From: Brevibacillus brevis
GTDB taxonomy: Bacteria; Bacillota; Bacilli; Brevibacillales; Brevibacillaceae
Assembly (NCBI RefSeq): GCF_001039275.2
Contig: NZ_CP030117.1
Coordinates: 3,968,001-4,032,000 of the forward strand
Direction of reading: 5' to 3'
DNA: 64,000 bases
Shown here: positions 61,496 through 64,000 of the stretch, in pieces
Numbering within the stretch: the stretch's first letter is position 1
Layout: each line of letters opens with the position of its first letter
The notes under the pieces: generated by a model
What the model saw: only the letters and a program-made list of their open reading frames with translations
Told to the model about the DNA's origin: nothing
Databases searched by the model: none
Position numbers and translations under genes: made by a program

Positions 61496-62116
61496 TTATT
61501 CAACCTCCTGTAACCATTTGCGATATTTGTGAACCTGACGATCTTTTTTCAGATGTTCTGCTGTAATAATCGCTTGAATTCGATCGCAAGCCGATTCGAT
61601 GACGTCATTGACGACCACATAATCGTAGTGGTCCATGAGCTCGATTTCAGCACGCGCCACTTCCATGCGCTTGCGAATGATCTCTTGTGATTCTGTCCCG
61701 CGACCCACGATCCGGTTTTCCAGTTCGTTTAAATCAGGCGGAGCCAGGAACAGGAAGGTACCTTGCGGGAAGCTCTCTTTCACTTGAAGAGCACCCTGAA
61801 CCTCGATCTCAAGAATGACATCGCGCCCCTCATTCAGCATATCGTCCACGAACTGACGAGGTGTTCCGTAGTAATTCCCTACGTATTCTGCCCATTCCAG
61901 AAGAGCATCTTCTTCAATCATCTGCTTGAACTCTTCCTGGCTTTTAAAAAAGTAATTAACTCCTTCTACCTCTCCAGGACGCGGCTGGCGTGTGGTAGCG
62001 GAAACAGAATACACCAGATCAGGCATCACTTCACGAAGTGCCTTGCATACTGTTCCTTTTCCCACACCAGCAGGTCCGGATAGAACCAAAAGGAGACCAC
62101 GATCAACCATACTCAT
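61496..62116 (-). CDS. gmk: Guanylate kinase
   Basis: Protein of 206 residues. P-loop [14 protein letters not shown] (about 14-27), [19 protein letters not shown] for GMP binding, and the lid [14 protein letters not shown] are present. It converts GMP to GDP. TAGGAG precedes the ATG. It is part of the yicC-remA-gmk-rpoZ unit. Confidence 0.97.
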   Translation of the reverse strand: MSMVDRGLLLVLSGPAGVGKGTVCKALREVMPDLVYSVSATTRQPRPGEVEGVNYFFKSQEEFKQMIEEDALLEWAEYVGNYYGTPRQFVDDMLNEGRDVILEIEVQGALQVKESFPQGTFLFLAPPDLNELENRIVGRGTESQEIIRKRMEVARAEIELMDHYDYVVVNDVIESACDRIQAIITAEHLKKDRQVHKYRKWLQEVE

Positions 62117-62132
62117 TGTTTACACTCCTACT

Positions 62133-62393
62133 TTATTCGTCCGATTCGTCATCCTTCGTAGTCAAGCGCTGTGCCACTGTTTCTGGCTGTACCGCTGACA
62201 AAATCACGTGATCGCTGTCTGTAATAATGACTGCACGTGTACGTCTCCCATAGGTAGCGTCCACAAGCATGTTGCGATCGCGCGCTTCCTGGATGATCCG
62301 TTTGATAGGAGCGGACTCCGGACTTACAATTGAAATAATGCGGTTGGCATTGACGATGTTGCCAAAACCGATATTGATTAGCTTGATTGCCAT
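62133..62393 (-). CDS. remA: Extracellular matrix/biofilm regulator RemA
   Basis: Protein of 86 residues starting at ATG 62393 ([20 protein letters not shown]). The body [40 protein letters not shown] matches Bacillus RemA (YlzA), a DNA-binding activator of matrix genes and osmoprotection genes. The gap to gmk is 16 bases. An ATG at 62408 lies in the ribosome site. Confidence 0.94.
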   Translation of the reverse strand: MAIKLINIGFGNIVNANRIISIVSPESAPIKRIIQEARDRNMLVDATYGRRTRAVIITDSDHVILSAVQPETVAQRLTTKDDESDE

Positions 62394-62417
62394 GACGGCC
62401 CAGCCCATCCTTTCATG

Positions 62418-63302
62418 CTACTCGACATTCTGTATTTGCTCCCGCATCTTCTCCAGTTCTGTCTTGATCTCGACAGCCAGATGCTGAATGCGCAAATGAT
62501 TCGCTTTGGAAGCAATCGTATTGGCTTCCCGATTCATTTCCTGGAGCAGAAAATCCAGTTTTCGACCAATTGCTTCTTCTTTGCCTAATTGAATGGCAAA
62601 CTGTTGGCAATGACTATCTAAACGGGTCAACTCTTCACTAATATCACTTTTATCAGCGAAAAAGGCAACCTCTTGCGCTACACGAGCAGGGTCCAATTCA
62701 AAAGGTGTCAAACCGGCCCACTCACTTACGCGTTGCTCAAGTCGGCCCTTGTAATCTTCCCTACAAAGTGGGGCCAACTGGGAGATCTCCCGTGTCCATG
62801 TGTTGACGGCAGTCAGGCGACTGGCTAGATCAGCGTGCAACAGATTACCCTCGGTCTCTTTCATCGAAACGAGATCCATTGCTGCGCCCCTGACCAGGTC
62901 TTGGAGCCACTCTGCCAGCTCCTCCACATTGTCCTCTGACTCTTTGGTATGTATCACGCCAGGAAAGTGTAGCAGATCCTTGACGGTTAAAGGCGTCTCT
63001 AGCGAAAAACGCTGAGTCATCTCACGGGAAATGGAGACTAGCTGTTCCGCTACATCCCAGTCAATGTCCATAACCGTAGCAGAAGAATTTTTCCCTTCCA
63101 CTGAGACAGTGACATCGACACGCCCTCTTCTGACATACTGTGCGACCAGCTTACGAATCGAATCCTCAAGCATATTCCATGCTTTGGGTAGACGCACGAC
63201 AATCTCAGAAAAGCGGTGATTCACTGCACGAATCTCGACTGTTGCTCGAATGGAGCCTTTGCTATCTTCTTTTCTACCGTAACCAGTCATGCTTCGAATC
63301 AC
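62418..63302 (-). CDS. YicC/YloC family endoribonuclease
   Basis: Protein of 294 residues, GTG start giving the typical MIRSMTGYG N-terminus. The YicC_N region and the C-terminal DUF1732 domain (LDFLLQEMNREANTIASKA) are present. Members act as endoribonucleases on mRNA or small RNA. A strong promoter lies upstream. It heads the unit with remA, gmk and rpoZ, as yloC does in Bacillus. Confidence 0.94.
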   Translation of the reverse strand: MIRSMTGYGRKEDSKGSIRATVEIRAVNHRFSEIVVRLPKAWNMLEDSIRKLVAQYVRRGRVDVTVSVEGKNSSATVMDIDWDVAEQLVSISREMTQRFSLETPLTVKDLLHFPGVIHTKESEDNVEELAEWLQDLVRGAAMDLVSMKETEGNLLHADLASRLTAVNTWTREISQLAPLCREDYKGRLEQRVSEWAGLTPFELDPARVAQEVAFFADKSDISEELTRLDSHCQQFAIQLGKEEAIGRKLDFLLQEMNREANTIASKANHLRIQHLAVEIKTELEKMREQIQNVE

Positions 63303-63338
63303 AAGTTTTCACTTCCATAGACGCAAAATCGTTAATTT

Positions 63339-63368
63339 ATTATAGGAGACAACTCTTGGCAGTGTCAA
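63339..63368 (-). promoter_or_regulatory. Promoter of the yicC-remA-gmk-rpoZ operon
   Basis: On the minus strand TTGACA (63363-63368) and TATAAT (63339-63344), both perfect, are 18 bases apart. Confidence 0.8.
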
Positions 63369-63481
63369 CCGAAGCAACCCCACCACGATAAGATTCCTCC
63401 TTGCTCTGACTTATGCTACACTGTGACTGGCAGCTCTCTATACTATTATTCTAGCCATTTTTTTGATCTGAGGTGACTTTT

Positions 63482-64000
63482 GTGGCATTTGATGGCGTAG
63501 TAACCCGCTCTGTTGCGCGGGAATTACATAAACTGGTAGGAGGACGCATCTCGAAAATCCACCAGCCCCACCATAGCGATATTGTTATGCAAGTACGGAC
63601 ACAAGGAGAAACAGTAAGGTTCCTCCTGTCTGCAAACCCGACCTATCCCCGCTTGCACATTACAACAGAAGAATTCACGAATCCGCTGGAAGCTCCAATG
63701 TTTTGCATGCTGTTGCGCAAGCATTGCGAAGGCGGCGTCATTGAATCTGTCCAGCAAATCGGGATGGAGCGAATTATTCACATCGACGTACGCACCCGGG
63801 ATGAGCTGGGTGACACGGCTGTTCGCCGAATTATTGTAGAGATCATGGGAAAGCACAGTAACATCATCCTCATCGATCCTGCAACCGGAATGATTTTGGA
63901 TAGCGCCATGCACGTGACGCTCGCCATTAGCCAGTACAGACAAGTTACGCCTGGCAGACCTTACGTCTCTCCTCCGAGCCAAGATAAACGCGACCCTCTC
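63482..64000 (+). CDS. rqcH: Rqc2 homolog RqcH (fibronectin-binding/NFACT family), 3' end cut by window edge
   Basis: The frame starts at GTG 63482 after GAGGTGAC and stays open to the window edge (about 172 residues). The N-terminal NFACT-N domain is clear: FDGVVTRSVARELHKLVGGR, MFCMLLRKHCEGG, VEIMGKHSNIILID and the late VTPGRPYVSPPSQDKRDPL. In Bacillus RqcH (YloA) binds stalled 50S subunits and adds C-terminal Ala tails. It is divergent from yicC, as yloA lies near yloC in Bacillus. Confidence 0.94.
   Translation, partial: MAFDGVVTRSVARELHKLVGGRISKIHQPHHSDIVMQVRTQGETVRFLLSANPTYPRLHITTEEFTNPLEAPMFCMLLRKHCEGGVIESVQQIGMERIIHIDVRTRDELGDTAVRRIIVEIMGKHSNIILIDPATGMILDSAMHVTLAISQYRQVTPGRPYVSPPSQDKRDPL

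Overview
The window looks like a chromosomal segment of an aerobic, endospore-forming Firmicute, most likely Brevibacillus or a close relative in the Paenibacillaceae. Evidence seen directly: strong AGGAGG-type ribosome binding sites, frequent GTG/TTG starts, spore genes (SpoVM, CotS-like and CotSA-like coat proteins, a PdaA-type cortex deacetylase, a SpoIIM-family protein), and at the right end the Bacillus 'ylo' housekeeping cluster in conserved order. The genus is an inference from general resemblance. No rRNA, tRNA, CRISPR array, insertion sequence or prophage was seen.

Region 1 (1-5.2 kb): a truncated NAD-epimerase, a secreted gamma-glutamyltransferase with an extra C-terminal stalk-like domain, a phosphodiester glycosidase overlapping a membrane coiled-coil protein, and an RDD membrane protein. 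Region 2 (5.3-11.3 kb): a SpoIIM-family gene converges on a five-gene overlapping operon (membrane protein, DUF4129, DUF4350, MoxR ATPase, DUF58). This is a recognisable but functionally undefined membrane/chaperone module. Region 3 (11.4-15.3 kb): a spore coat island with a repeat protein behind a sigma-K-like promoter, a CotSA-like glycosyltransferase and a CotS-like kinase-fold protein with a Lys/Ser-rich tail.

Region 4 (15.5-35.3 kb) is accessory: a SWIM/SNF2 helicase with an upstream acidic mini-protein, pdaA, aspartase, a Gmad2 lipoprotein, a 39-aa zinc-ribbon gene, YwaF-type protein, a divergent LysR/DMT exporter pair, SRPBCC protein, amidohydrolase, MFS transporter, an SOS-controlled Y-family polymerase operon, AraC/VOC/GNAT genes and a secreted beta-propeller-like protein.

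Region 5 (35.4-43.2 kb) matches the recG-sdaAA-sdaAB-(degV)-fakA-asp23 / rpmB / spoVM neighbourhood of Bacillus; spoVM (27 codons) and an upstream 57-codon membrane protein were read directly from the sequence. Region 6 (43.3-48.8 kb) interrupts the Bacillus order: thiT, a polar amino-acid ABC importer, an M20 peptidase, a small RDD protein and a PrcB-like secreted protein. Region 7 (49.1-64 kb) resumes the ylo cluster on the minus strand (yicC/yloC, remA, gmk, rpoZ, coaBC, priA, def, fmt, rsmB, rlmN, prpC, prkC, rsgA, rpe), with rqcH divergent and cut by the window end. These genes run translation initiation and quality control, nucleotide and cofactor supply, replication restart and Ser/Thr phosphosignalling.
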